Source of the DNA: Pseudomonas viridiflava
GTDB taxonomy: Bacteria > Pseudomonadota > Gammaproteobacteria > Pseudomonadales > Pseudomonadaceae
Reading direction: 5' to 3'
Assembly: GCF_900590755.1 (NCBI RefSeq)
Contig: NZ_UUOC01000053.1
Span: forward strand, 62,001-126,000
Length of the DNA stretch: 64,000 nt
Shown here: in pieces, positions 43,926 to 52,704 of the stretch
How the letters are laid out: each line of letters opens with the position of its first letter
Position numbering within the stretch: the first letter of the stretch is position 1
Notes under the pieces: generated by a model
Seen by the model: the letters and a program-made list of their open reading frames with translations, nothing else
What the model was told of the DNA's origin: nothing
The model's database searches: none
Position numbers and translations under genes: made by a program

Positions 43926-44372
43926 ATGCAGCCCTTGATTTCGACACCTCACAAGGATGAATACCCGCAGTTGACCCAAGTATGGGAAAACGCAGTGCGC
44001 GCCACCCATGACTTTCTTCTCGAGTCGTACATCACGACGCTCAAGAGCCTGCTGCTGTCCAGATACCTGGATACCGTCACGCTGTTCTGCACCCGCGACG
44101 AAGAACTGAACATCACCGGATTTGCCGGTGTGAGCCTGGGCAAGCTGGAGATGCTGTTCATTGATCCTGCCTGGCGGGGTCAGGGTTTGGGTAAAACCTT
44201 GCTCGCCCATAGCGTCAATAACTTCGGCATCCGGGAGCTGGACGTCAACGAACAGAACCCGCAGGCGCTGGGCTTCTATCTCAAGCAGGGTTTCGAAGTT
44301 GTCAGCCGCTCGGAGGTGGACGGGCTCGGGCAGCCGTATCCGATGTTGAGGATGCGGTTGCGCAAGCGCTGA
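43926..44372 (+). CDS. GNAT-family N-acetyltransferase
   Basis: A 148-residue GCN5-related acetyltransferase. The acetyl-CoA binding loop is FIDPAWRGQGLGKTLLAH (motif A, Q/RxxGxG/A), preceded by the acceptor strand GFAGVSLGKLEML. Substrate unknown; resembles YjaB-type enzymes. I chose the ATG at 43926; the frame is open upstream to 43641 but runs into rimO's end. RBS is weak (GGAG). Confidence 0.85.
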   Translation: MQPLISTPHKDEYPQLTQVWENAVRATHDFLLESYITTLKSLLLSRYLDTVTLFCTRDEELNITGFAGVSLGKLEMLFIDPAWRGQGLGKTLLAHSVNNFGIRELDVNEQNPQALGFYLKQGFEVVSRSEVDGLGQPYPMLRMRLRKR

Positions 44373-44402
44373 TGCCGTAAGAAATATTCTGTCGCGCAAT
44401 CC

Positions 44403-44493
44403 CCTGTAGGAGTGAGCTTGCTCGCGATGGCGTCAGGCCTGTCAAGAGTTACTGCCTGTTCTAACGCGATCGCGAGCAAGCTCACTCCTACAG
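44403..44493. repeat. REP-type palindrome, GTGAGCTTGCTCGCGAT family
   Basis: CCTGTAGGAGTGAGCTTGCTCGCGAT mirrored by ATCGCGAGCAAGCTCACTCCTACAG; matches the element at 10523-10612 arm for arm. Confidence 0.85.
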
Positions 44494-44646
44494 AAAAGCA
44501 GTTCAATTCGAATATTTGTTGAGAGCAATGGGGCAGTGCTCCAACAGCCACCCACACTCATTACCATCCATTTGCAATGTTGCCGCGATTAACCGGGCGG
44601 GCACGGGTACAATGTCGGCCTTTCTCTCAAGTAACGGCTGTTTGTC

Positions 44647-45357
44647 ATGTCAGAACCCATCCGCCTCTCCAAACGCCTTATCGAGCTGACCGGGTGCTCC
44701 CGTCGCGAAGCCGAGCTGTTCATCGAAGGTGGCTGGGTCACGGTTGACGGCCAGGTCATCGACGAACCGCAGTTCAAGGTCGACACGCAAACTGTCGTAC
44801 TCGATCCAAAGGCCAAGGCCGATACGCCGGAGCCGGTAACGATCATCTTCCACAAACCTGCCGACCTGAGCGAAGCCGATGCGCTGGCGCTGATTACCCC
44901 TGCGACCCTCTCCGAGGAGCACAGCTTTGGTAAGCGTCCGCTCAAAGGCCACTTCCTGCGCCTTGAACCCATCTCGACGTTGCAGGCCAATGCCAGCGGC
45001 CTGATGGTCTTCAGCCAGGACTGGAAGATTCTGCGCAAGCTGACTGACGATCGCAGCAAGATCGAGCAGGAATACGTCGTGGAGATTTCCGGAGAGATGG
45101 TCGCTCACGGCCTCAATCGTTTGAACCACGGCCTGACCTACAAGGGCAAGGAATTGCCTGCCGTCAAAGCCAGCTGGCAGAACGAAAACCGCCTGCGCTT
45201 CGCCATGAAAAACCCGCAGCCCGGCATCATCGCCCAGCTCTGCGAAGCCGTTGGCCTGAAGATCATTGCCGTGCGACGCATCCGCATTGGTGGGGTTTCC
45301 ATGGGCAAGATGCCAGAAGGCCAATGGCGCTACATGACTTCCAAAGAGAAGTTCTAA
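44647..45357 (+). CDS. RluF/RsuA-like pseudouridine synthase homologue, apparently lacking the catalytic Asp
   Basis: A 236-residue protein with an N-terminal S4 RNA-binding domain (residues 5-50, IRLSKRLIELTGCSRREAEL) and an RsuA/RluF-type catalytic fold. At the position of the GRLD-x(4)-GL active-site motif it reads PISTLQANASGL, so the catalytic Asp is replaced by Gln113; the Arg of the motif is Thr. The downstream GxNRQIRRM region is also altered (GIIAQLCEAVG). It likely binds RNA but may not isomerise uridine. Alternative: another residue could serve, but the family requires this Asp. Confidence 0.82.
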   Translation: MSEPIRLSKRLIELTGCSRREAELFIEGGWVTVDGQVIDEPQFKVDTQTVVLDPKAKADTPEPVTIIFHKPADLSEADALALITPATLSEEHSFGKRPLKGHFLRLEPISTLQANASGLMVFSQDWKILRKLTDDRSKIEQEYVVEISGEMVAHGLNRLNHGLTYKGKELPAVKASWQNENRLRFAMKNPQPGIIAQLCEAVGLKIIAVRRIRIGGVSMGKMPEGQWRYMTSKEKF

Positions 45358-45422
45358 TTCAGTTCAGAGCCGCCCGAATGTGTCGGGCGACATGCCCCCC
45401 GACTTACCAGGATTTATGCATC

Positions 45423-45890
45423 ATGATGAACAACGACGTTCTGCGCAGCGTGCGCTACATGCTCGATATCAGCGACGGCAAGATTGTCGACATCACCAAG
45501 CTCGGTGGCCTTGAAATCACCAAGGCCGACGTGATCGCTTTCACCAAGAAAGAAGACGAGGAAGGCTATGAGAATTGCAGCGATGAAATCATGGCGCATT
45601 TCCTTGATGGTCTGGTGATCTTCAAGCGTGGCAAGGACGACAGCCGCGCTCCACAGCCAGTTGAGCTGCCGGTCACCAACAACACCGTATTGAAGAAGCT
45701 GCGCGTGGCCTTCGAACTGAAGGAAGAGGACATGCACGCCATCCTCAAGTCCGTGGAATTTCCGGTTTCCAAGCCTGAGCTGAGCGCCCTGTTCCGCAAA
45801 TTCGGCCACAGCAACTACCGCACTTGCGGCGATCAGCTGCTGCGCAACTTCCTCAAGGGCTTGACCCTGCGGGTTCGCGGCGACAAATGA
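45423..45890 (+). CDS. DUF1456 protein (YehS-like)
   Basis: A 155-residue protein built of two repeats of a helical unit: NNDVLRSVRYMLDISD... and NNTVLKKLRVAFELKEEDM, each with a later segment CSDEIMAHFLDGL or CGDQLLRNFLKGL. This is the DUF1456 family, function unknown. The ATG at 45423 starts MMNND; the frame runs further upstream to 45324. It follows the S4-domain gene by 65 bp and ends just before a REP. Confidence 0.87.
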   Translation: MMNNDVLRSVRYMLDISDGKIVDITKLGGLEITKADVIAFTKKEDEEGYENCSDEIMAHFLDGLVIFKRGKDDSRAPQPVELPVTNNTVLKKLRVAFELKEEDMHAILKSVEFPVSKPELSALFRKFGHSNYRTCGDQLLRNFLKGLTLRVRGDK

Positions 45891-45893
45891 AAT

Positions 45894-45965
45894 CCTGTAG
45901 GAGCTGTCGAAGGCTGCGAACATACCTGCATTCAAAGGCTTCGCAGCCTTCGGCAGCTCCTACAA
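45894..45965. repeat. REP-type palindrome, TGTAGGAGCTGCCGAAGG family
   Basis: CCTGTAGGAGCTGTCGAAGG mirrored by CCTTCGGCAGCTCCTACA. It fills almost all of the gap between the DUF1456 gene (stop 45890) and trmO (start 45972). Confidence 0.85.
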
Positions 45966-45971
45966 GAAAAA

Positions 45972-46685
45972 ATGCAGATCATGCCTGACTCCTACAACGT
46001 CTCCCCCATCGGCTTCGTGCGCTCCTGTTTCAAGGAGAAGTTCGCCATCCCGCGCCAGCCGCAACTGGCTCCTGCGGCCCGTGGCGTGCTGGAGCTGGTT
46101 GCGCCGTTCGATCACGCAGACGCCGTGCAGGGCCTGGAACACGTCAGCCATGTCTGGTTGTTGTTCCTGTTCCATCTTGCGCTGGAAGACAAACCCCGCC
46201 TCAAGGTTCGCCCTCCGCGTCTGGGCGGCAATCAGTCCATGGGCGTGTTCGCGACCCGCGCCACCCATCGCCCCAACGGTATCGGCCAATCGGTGGTCAA
46301 GCTGGACAAGGTCGAAGCCGGGCGTTTATGGCTGTCAGGTATCGACCTGCTGGACGGCACGCCGGTTTTGGACATCAAGCCATACGTGCCTTATGCCGAC
46401 AGCGTAGCGGGCGCGACCAACCAGATCGCCAGCGCCGCACCCGAGTTGATCCCGGTGAACTGGGCGCCCGCCGCCCTCGCTCAAGCCCATGAACACGGCC
46501 TGCGTCTGCAAGAGCCGCTGATTGAGCTGATCGAACAATGCCTGGCGCAAGACCCGCGCCCTGCCTATCAGACACCCACCCCGGAACGCCGTTACGGCGC
46601 GCAATTCTGGGATCTGGATGTGCGCTGGCATTACCCGCAGCCAGGAATGATCAAAGTGCTTGAAGTGGTTGCAGCCAATAGCTAA
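45972..46685 (+). CDS. trmO: tRNA (N6-threonylcarbamoyladenosine37-N6)-methyltransferase TrmO
   Basis: A 237-residue YaeB/TrmO family enzyme with its unusual all-beta SAM-binding domain: SPIGFVRSCFKEKFAIPRQP, LEHVSHVWLLFLFH, FATRATHRPNGIGQS and LDGTPVLDIKPYVPYAD are family hallmarks. It methylates t6A37 of tRNA-Thr. The ATG at 45972 is seven bases after the REP; an in-frame ATG at 45981 is possible. The AAGAAAAA stretch gives only a weak RBS. Confidence 0.92.
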   Translation: MQIMPDSYNVSPIGFVRSCFKEKFAIPRQPQLAPAARGVLELVAPFDHADAVQGLEHVSHVWLLFLFHLALEDKPRLKVRPPRLGGNQSMGVFATRATHRPNGIGQSVVKLDKVEAGRLWLSGIDLLDGTPVLDIKPYVPYADSVAGATNQIASAAPELIPVNWAPAALAQAHEHGLRLQEPLIELIEQCLAQDPRPAYQTPTPERRYGAQFWDLDVRWHYPQPGMIKVLEVVAANS

Positions 46686-46710
46686 AGGTCCGAAGAATCT
46701 TCGGCCACAA

Positions 46711-46748
46711 AAAAACCGCCTGGTCCGTGACCCCCAGGCGGTTTTTTT
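46711..46748. terminator. Bidirectional terminator between trmO and fpr
   Basis: AAAAACCGCCTGG pairs with CCAGGCGGTTTTT, with A- and T-runs on both sides; it lies between convergent genes. Confidence 0.9.
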
Positions 46749-46796
46749 GTTACGACGGTGGCATGTGCAGAACACACACCACCTGTAAATCGGCGC

Positions 46797-47576
46797 TTAC
46801 TTCTCGACGAATGCACGCTCGATCAAGTAATCGCCCGGCTCACGCATGCGTGGAGAAACCGTCAGGCCGAAGCTGTTAAGCACTTCGCTGGTTTCATCGA
46901 GCATGCTCGGGCTACCGCACAGCATGGCGCGGTCGTCCTGAGGATTGATCGGTGGCAGACCGATGTCGCTGAACAGCTTGCCGCTGCGCATCAAGTCGGT
47001 CAGGCGTCCTTCGTTCTCGAAAGGCTCGCGGGTAACGGTTGGGTAGTAGATCAGCTTGTCACGCAGGGCTTCGCCGAAGAACTCGTTCTGTGGCAGGTGC
47101 TCGGTGATGAATTCGCGGTAAGCGACTTCATTTACGTAACGCACGCCGTGGCACAGGATGACCTTTTCGAAACGCTCGTAGGTTTCCGGGTCTTGGATGA
47201 CGCTCATGAATGGCGCCAGACCGGTACCGGTGCTGAGCAAGTAAAGATGCTTGCCCGGCTTGAGGTCATCCAGCACCAGCGTGCCCGTAGGCTTCTTGCT
47301 GATGATGATCTCGTCGCCTTCCTTCAAGTGCTGCAGCTGGGAGGTCAGCGGACCATCCGGCACTTTAATGCTGAAGAATTCGAGATGCTCTTCCCAGTTC
47401 GGGCTGGCAATCGAGTAGGCACGCATGAGCGGGCGCCCGTTGGGCTGCTGCAGACCGATCATGACGAACTGACCGTTCTCGAAACGCAGACCTGGATCGC
47501 GGGTGCACTTGAAACTGAAGAGAGTGTCGTTCCAGTGGTGGACGCTAAGGACACGCTCGTGGTTCATGTTGCTCAT
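46797..47576 (-). CDS. fpr: Ferredoxin-NADP(+) reductase
   Basis: A 259-residue FAD enzyme of the bacterial class. The FAD-binding motif is RAYSIASPNWEE, the NADP region is LLSTGTGLAPFMSVI and the C-terminal VEK tail is typical of Pseudomonas Fpr. It exchanges electrons between NADPH and ferredoxin or flavodoxin in oxidative-stress responses. It is divergent from finR; AGGAG lies 15 bp before the ATG. Confidence 0.95.
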   Translation of the reverse strand: MSNMNHERVLSVHHWNDTLFSFKCTRDPGLRFENGQFVMIGLQQPNGRPLMRAYSIASPNWEEHLEFFSIKVPDGPLTSQLQHLKEGDEIIISKKPTGTLVLDDLKPGKHLYLLSTGTGLAPFMSVIQDPETYERFEKVILCHGVRYVNEVAYREFITEHLPQNEFFGEALRDKLIYYPTVTREPFENEGRLTDLMRSGKLFSDIGLPPINPQDDRAMLCGSPSMLDETSEVLNSFGLTVSPRMREPGDYLIERAFVEK

Positions 47577-47698
47577 TTACGTGGAAACTCCTGAGATTCG
47601 CTTGCGCCGGGGTAGGAGCGCTATTGCGCGGTATTCTAGTGGCAAGCACAATATCTGTTAAATGGATTATCAAGATATAGGTTATCGGTTATATAGAT
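47577..47698. promoter_or_regulatory. fpr-finR divergent promoter region
   Basis: The 122-bp interval is AT-rich near finR and holds ATATCT-N16-AGATAT (about 47651-47678) plus a partial repeat GATAT nearer the finR start, candidate FinR binding sites. finR has no obvious Shine-Dalgarno sequence. Confidence 0.5.
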
Positions 47699-48625
47699 AT
47701 GCGATTTACTCTCCGTCAACTCCAGGTTTTTGTCGCCGTCGCCCAACAGGAAAGCGTTTCCCGGGCTGCGATTCTGCTGTCGCTGTCGCAATCGGCGGCC
47801 AGCACGTCTATTACCGAATTGGAGCGCCAATCCAGCTGTCAGCTGTTTGACCGAGCGGGCAAACGCTTGAGCCTGAATGCTACTGGCCGCCAGCTGTTAC
47901 CGCAGGCGGTTGCCCTGCTGGATCAGGCCAAGGAGATCGAGGACCTGCTCAATGGCAAGTCCGGCTTCGGCTCGCTGGCCGTGGGCGCGACCCTGACCAT
48001 CGGCAACTATCTGGCGACGCTGCTGATCGGCAGCTTCATGCAACGCCACCCGGAAAGTCAGGTGAAACTGCACGTGCAGAACACTGCGCACATCGTGCAA
48101 CAAGTGGCGCATTACGAAATTGATCTGGGTCTGATCGAAGGCGATTGCACCCACGCTGACATTGAAGTGCAGCGCTGGGTTGAAGACGAACTGGTGGTGT
48201 TCTGTGCACCGCAACATCCCTTGGCCAAACGCGGTCGCGCCACCCTTGATGAGCTGACCCAGGAAGCGTGGATCCTGCGCGAGCAAGGCTCCGGCACCCG
48301 GCTGACCTTCGACCAGGCCATGCGCCATCATCGCAACGCGCTGAATGTGCGTCTGGAGCTGGAACATACCGAAGCCATCAAGCGCGCGGTGGAATCCGGG
48401 CTGGGTATCGGCTGTATTTCCCGCCTGGCCCTGCGGGACGCAATCCGGCGCGGCAGCCTGGTGGCGGTCGAGACGCCCGAGCTTGACCTGTCTCGCCAGT
48501 TTTACTTCATCTGGCATAAACAGAAGTACCAGACCTCCGCCATGCGCGAATTCCTCGACCTGTGCCGCTCACTGACTGCCGACGTGCAGCGCAGCGATGA
48601 AATCGTCTTGCCGAGCATGTACTAG
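47699..48625 (+). CDS. finR: LysR-type regulator FinR
   Basis: A 308-residue LTTR: N-terminal HTH (LRQLQVFVAVAQQESVSRAA...SQSAASTSITELE) and effector domain. In P. putida and P. aeruginosa the LysR protein divergent from fpr (FinR) is needed for fpr induction by superoxide. Its stop codon overlaps that of dgkA on the other strand within CTAG. Confidence 0.88.
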   Translation: MRFTLRQLQVFVAVAQQESVSRAAILLSLSQSAASTSITELERQSSCQLFDRAGKRLSLNATGRQLLPQAVALLDQAKEIEDLLNGKSGFGSLAVGATLTIGNYLATLLIGSFMQRHPESQVKLHVQNTAHIVQQVAHYEIDLGLIEGDCTHADIEVQRWVEDELVVFCAPQHPLAKRGRATLDELTQEAWILREQGSGTRLTFDQAMRHHRNALNVRLELEHTEAIKRAVESGLGIGCISRLALRDAIRRGSLVAVETPELDLSRQFYFIWHKQKYQTSAMREFLDLCRSLTADVQRSDEIVLPSMY

Positions 48626-48987
48626 CCGAGCAGGATCAAGCCCCAAACCGCCGCGATCATGGTCAGGGAAACCATCTGAGCGGCGCTGCCCATGTCCTTG
48701 GCGTTCTTGGACAGGGGATGCAGGTCCAGAGAAATCCGGTCTATCGCGGCTTCCACCGCCGAGTTCAGTAGCTCGACAATGAGCGCCAGCAGACACACGG
48801 CGATCAGCAGCGCGTGCTCGCCCTTGCTGACGTCGAACACGAAGGATAACGGGATCAGGACCACGTTAAGCAGGACCAGCTGGCGAAAGGCAGCTTCGCC
48901 TTTGAAAGCGGCTGACAGGCCATCGAAGGAATAGCCGGCGGCGTTGAAAATGCGTTTCAGGCCGGTTTGGCCTTTGAAAGGAGACAT
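48622..48987 (-). CDS. dgkA: Diacylglycerol kinase
   Basis: A 121-residue integral membrane kinase: amphipathic N-terminus (GLKRIFNAAGYSFDGL), three membrane helices and the signature VELLNSAVEAAIDRISLD. It rephosphorylates diacylglycerol released from phospholipid modification reactions. ATG at 48987; the open frame beyond overlaps the erdR end. It follows erdR in the same direction, as in P. aeruginosa (PA3604-PA3603). Confidence 0.94.
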   Translation of the reverse strand: MSPFKGQTGLKRIFNAAGYSFDGLSAAFKGEAAFRQLVLLNVVLIPLSFVFDVSKGEHALLIAVCLLALIVELLNSAVEAAIDRISLDLHPLSKNAKDMGSAAQMVSLTMIAAVWGLILLG

Positions 48988-49072
48988 AGATAAGCTGCTG
49001 CGCAAAAAAAGAAAGTGAACGCTAATCGAGAACAGATCAAAAAAGCGTGAATGACAGGTATCTCTCGAACCA

Positions 49073-49720
49073 TCAGCTGGGGGAAATCGATTCCAACTGT
49101 TGCAGCAGCAAAGCTGCCTGGGTACGGGTCCGCACGCCCAGCTTGCGGAATATGGCGGTGACATGGGCCTTGATCGTGGCTTCCGAGACGCTGAGCTCAT
49201 AAGCGATCTGCTTGTTCAGCAACCCTTCACACACCATGGTCAGCACCCGGAACTGCTGTGGAGTCAGGCTTGCCAACCCGGCACTCGCCGCTTTGGCCTC
49301 GGCTGAAACACTGATGGTTTCGCTGGCTTGCGGCGGCCACCAGACATCGCCTTCAAGCACCTTGCGTACAGCCTGCTGAATGGTTTCCAGCGCGCTGGAT
49401 TTGGGAATGAAGCCACTGGCCCCAAACTCTCGGGACCTGACAACAATCGACGCCTCTTCCTGGGCCGATACCATCACCACAGGAATCTGCGGGTATTGCC
49501 CTCGCAGCAGCACCAGACCGGAAAACCCGTACGCGCCCGGCATGTTCAAATCCAGCAGCACCAGATCCCAGTCAGCTTTTTCGCCCAGGCGGGTTTCGAG
49601 CTCGGCGATGCTTTCTACCTCTACCAGCCTTACATCGGGGCCGAGGCCAAGACTCAATGCCTGATGCAACGCGCTGCGAAACAGCGGGTGGTCATCGGCA
49701 ATCAGGATTTCGTAGGTCAT
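49073..49720 (-). CDS. erdR: LuxR-type response regulator ErdR
   Basis: A 215-residue NarL/FixJ-family response regulator. The receiver domain has acidic DDHPLF and the phospho-acceptor in LVLLDLNMPG; the C-terminal HTH is LTPQQFRVLTMVCEGLLNKQIA... By position next to dgkA it corresponds to P. aeruginosa ErdR, a regulator of ethanol and acetate metabolism. The ATG at 49720 (MTYEILIADD) is the natural start. No histidine kinase gene is adjacent. Confidence 0.88.
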   Translation of the reverse strand: MTYEILIADDHPLFRSALHQALSLGLGPDVRLVEVESIAELETRLGEKADWDLVLLDLNMPGAYGFSGLVLLRGQYPQIPVVMVSAQEEASIVVRSREFGASGFIPKSSALETIQQAVRKVLEGDVWWPPQASETISVSAEAKAASAGLASLTPQQFRVLTMVCEGLLNKQIAYELSVSEATIKAHVTAIFRKLGVRTRTQAALLLQQLESISPS

Positions 49721-49922
49721 GGGTGATCCTGTTCTTGTAAGCGAGCGCCGATCCATTCAGCTCTCAGCAAGGCATTGGCAAATGCCAGCAAATCCGGTCT
49801 ATGACCTTTTATGCGGCGCCAGCATGCCCAGCGAATAGGGGGTGGTCAAGCATTACGCCACGGGTGTTGGCGAGCGTCATTGTGCGCTCATCCGCCACCA
49901 ATTTATCGCGCAAAAAAACCAT

Positions 49923-50633
49923 TCAGAGAAAAGTCTTCAAATGGGTGTGCGAGGCATCATCCGGATCCACGGGATTCTGGTACTTGGCTCCCAGATAGTG
50001 GGCGGTAAACACATCCAGATAGGCATCGAGCACGCCGCTGGCCTGGGTATCGCCAGCCAGTTCAAGGCACAACGCAGCCACCTCGGCGGTACAGAAATGA
50101 TCATCGCGCTTTGAGCGACGCAGGCGGTAGCGCGACATTTGCTCGGACTCAAGGCTTAGCACCGGGAAGCGCTCCAGATACGGGCTCTTGCGAAACATCT
50201 TGCGAGCTTCAGTCCAGGTGGCGTCCAGCAAGATAAACAGCGGACGCTTGCCATCAACCTTCGCAACCTGATTCACCACCCGTTCCGGCGCGACGAACTC
50301 TCCGGGGAACACGATGTACGGCTGCCATTGCGGATCGTCCAGCAATGCCAGCAACTGCTCTTCAACGTCGATCCGCGACCAGCCAAATGCGTGCGTGTCT
50401 TTAATGACGTCGGCAATCAACCAGCCGGTATTGGTCGGTTTGAGCGGCTCGGTGTCGTACATCAGCAGACACATGGCCGAGTTGGCGACGACGCTCGGCT
50501 TCCAGGCACACAGACAATAGCCGGGAATGACCCGACACTGATTGCAGCGCGGCGCACGTGATCCACGGGCAATAAAGGGCTTGGTGCTTTGTGCCAGACG
50601 CCGGTCGCGCAGGCGGGAAACGGCGTGGCTCAT
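49923..50633 (-). CDS. DTW-domain tRNA-uridine aminocarboxypropyltransferase
   Basis: A 236-residue DTW-family protein. Cys pairs CNQCRVIPGYCLCAW suggest a zinc site; LDATWTEARKMFRKS is the variant DTW motif, and YRLRRSKRDDHFCTAE is the conserved C-terminal block. Homologues (TapT/YfiP) place acp3U in tRNA from SAM. I chose the ATG at 50633; a GTG at 50645 is in frame. Confidence 0.85.
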   Translation of the reverse strand: MSHAVSRLRDRRLAQSTKPFIARGSRAPRCNQCRVIPGYCLCAWKPSVVANSAMCLLMYDTEPLKPTNTGWLIADVIKDTHAFGWSRIDVEEQLLALLDDPQWQPYIVFPGEFVAPERVVNQVAKVDGKRPLFILLDATWTEARKMFRKSPYLERFPVLSLESEQMSRYRLRRSKRDDHFCTAEVAALCLELAGDTQASGVLDAYLDVFTAHYLGAKYQNPVDPDDASHTHLKTFL

Positions 50634-50881
50634 GAAAGCGGACACCGATGAAAGGAAAGCGTGAGCACTGCAATAACTCGGATGGACTGAAAGTCCGCGC
50701 AGTTTACCAGAGCCGCGTCACCTGCGGCCTGCGCTGCATCAATCGCTTTCGCGGGGACTCGTCTTTATACTCCTCGACCACTGAGATACTTCGACTTTAC
50801 GAGCCAAGCGCGGCGCGCCGCGTTGTGAACATACTTTCAAGTTGCCGGTCCAAGGGCCAGTCACTGAATCAGGAGAATTTA

Positions 50882-51295
50882 ATGCTGCGCCTTATCGTCC
50901 CCACCCTTACGCTGCTGCTCGTCACCCCGTTCTGCGCCCAGGCGGCGTCGAAGCAGGAGTTCGAACTGAGCAAAATGCTTGAACAAGTCGCGAAGGAAAG
51001 CAGCGTCGGCACGCCACGGGCGATCAACGAAGACATTCTCGACCAGGGTTACACCGTCGAAGGCAATCAGCTGATCAACCACCTGAGCGTGCAATCGGGC
51101 CAGGCCCAGCAGATGCGCGCCAACCCCGACGCGGTTCGTAATCAACTGGGTAACAGCGTTTGCCATAACAATGGCTACCGTCAGTTGATGACCAAAGGCG
51201 CGGTGCTCAAATACCAGTTCACCGAATACAAAACCAACCGCCCGATTATCGTTCAGGTTTTCAAGGCGGGTGATTGTTCGGTGAAGAAGAAGTAA
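50882..51295 (+). CDS. Secreted QSregVF-family small protein (PA3611-like)
   Basis: A 137-residue protein with a signal peptide (LIVPTLTLLLVTPFCAQA-A). The mature part is short and helical, ends VQVFKAGDCSVKKK and has two Cys that may form a disulfide. It matches the family of PA3611, annotated as a quorum-sensing-regulated virulence factor of unknown mechanism. AGGAG lies seven bases before the ATG. Confidence 0.8.
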   Translation: MLRLIVPTLTLLLVTPFCAQAASKQEFELSKMLEQVAKESSVGTPRAINEDILDQGYTVEGNQLINHLSVQSGQAQQMRANPDAVRNQLGNSVCHNNGYRQLMTKGAVLKYQFTEYKTNRPIIVQVFKAGDCSVKKK

Positions 51296-51332
51296 GACTT
51301 AACCGCGAATACCTTTCTGGATAAACACCGGA

Positions 51333-51426
51333 CCTGTAGGAGCTCACCGAGGTTACGAGGCCAGCGATAGCGGTGTATCAGACAGGGCGCCATCGCTGCC
51401 TCGCGCTGCTCGTGAGCTCTTACAGG
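51333..51426. repeat. Divergent REP-like palindrome
   Basis: CCTGTAGGAGCTCACCGAGG opens and GAGCTCTTACAGG closes an imperfect palindrome. The inner sequence differs from the other families, and the right arm has CTCTTACAG in place of CTCCTACAG. Confidence 0.65.
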
Positions 51427-51570
51427 ATTTGCGCTCCCCATGTCATAGCGCACGATGCATTACACAACCGTTGCCAGTTCGAAGTAGGCTAGGCACATTA
51501 ACGCATCGGAAAAGCGTCACGCCTCAGACGACACTGTGGGCTGAAGCGGTCGCGCATGGAGAAGCCCTAA

Positions 51571-52701
51571 ATGCCTTATGTCCCCAACGATCTTTTATCC
51601 AGACACTTCCAGAGCAACGGGATTGACCTCACCAGCAAGATCGAAGAACAGATCAATCTGGTAGCCCCCAATAGCCCCAATCTTGCGCTCTATCGCGACA
51701 TGATGCTGACCGTGCTGCGCATGGCTCAGGATGATCGCAATCGCTGGAACGCTAAAATCACCCTGCAAGCGCTGCGCGAACTGGACAACGCCTTTCGTGT
51801 CCTTGAACAGTTCCGCGGGCGTCGCAAGGTCACGGTGTTTGGTTCAGCGCGCACGCCTGTAGAGCACCCGCTGTATGCGCTGGCCAAAGAACTGGGCGGC
51901 TTACTGGCTCAAGCTGATCTGATGGTCATCACCGGCGCAGGCGGCGGGATCATGGCCGCAGCCCATGAAGGCGCAGGACTGGAGCACAGCCTGGGCTTCA
52001 ATATCACCCTGCCCTTCGAGCAACACGCCAACCCGACTGTTGAAGGCACTGGCAACCTGCTGCCCTTCCACTTCTTCTTTACGCGCAAGCTGTTCTTCGT
52101 CAAGGAAGCCGATGCACTCGTCCTCTGCCCTGGCGGTTTCGGCACACTGGATGAAGCACTGGAAGTACTGACCCTGATTCAGACCGGCAAGAGCCCACTG
52201 GTCCCCATCGTGCTGCTGGATGTACCAGGCGGGAGTTTCTGGCAAGGTGCGCTGGACTTCATCAAGCATCAGCTGGAAGACAATCGCTACATTTTGCCCA
52301 ACGACATGAAGCTGCTACGTCTTGTGCATAGCGCAGAAGCAGCGGTTGAAGAGATTCATCAGTTCTACAGCAACTTCCATTCAACTCGCTGGCTGAAGAA
52401 CAAATTCATCATGCGCATGCACCGGCCCCTTACCGAGCGAGCCCTTGCGCATATGCAGCAAGCATTCGCTGACCTGTGTCTGACTGAAGACTTTCAGCAG
52501 CACACCTATCAGGGGGAGGAACACGAAGCCGAGTTCAGCCATCTGACGCGTTTGTCATTCAGCTTCAGCGGGCGTGATCAGGGGAGGTTGCGGGAGTTGG
52601 TGGATTACATCAATTTGCCGGAAAACCAGGTTCAGACTTCAGCAGAAACGTCTGTCTCGGTTGCTGAAGCGTCGGCTACTGAACCTTCAAAGGCGACCTG
52701 A
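51571..52701 (+). CDS. LOG-family (TIGR00730-type) Rossmann protein
   Basis: A 376-residue protein with a central LOG domain: VFGSARTPVEHP, ITGAGGGIMAAAHEGA and LCPGGFGTLDEALE (PGGxGT-xxE, the nucleotide-phosphate site). Members hydrolyse nucleoside 5'-monophosphates; some make cytokinins. The N- and C-terminal extensions (about 80 and 100 residues) are longer than in classic LOG enzymes. Exact substrate unknown. Confidence 0.85.
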   Translation: MPYVPNDLLSRHFQSNGIDLTSKIEEQINLVAPNSPNLALYRDMMLTVLRMAQDDRNRWNAKITLQALRELDNAFRVLEQFRGRRKVTVFGSARTPVEHPLYALAKELGGLLAQADLMVITGAGGGIMAAAHEGAGLEHSLGFNITLPFEQHANPTVEGTGNLLPFHFFFTRKLFFVKEADALVLCPGGFGTLDEALEVLTLIQTGKSPLVPIVLLDVPGGSFWQGALDFIKHQLEDNRYILPNDMKLLRLVHSAEAAVEEIHQFYSNFHSTRWLKNKFIMRMHRPLTERALAHMQQAFADLCLTEDFQQHTYQGEEHEAEFSHLTRLSFSFSGRDQGRLRELVDYINLPENQVQTSAETSVSVAEASATEPSKAT

Positions 52702-52704
52702 TAG

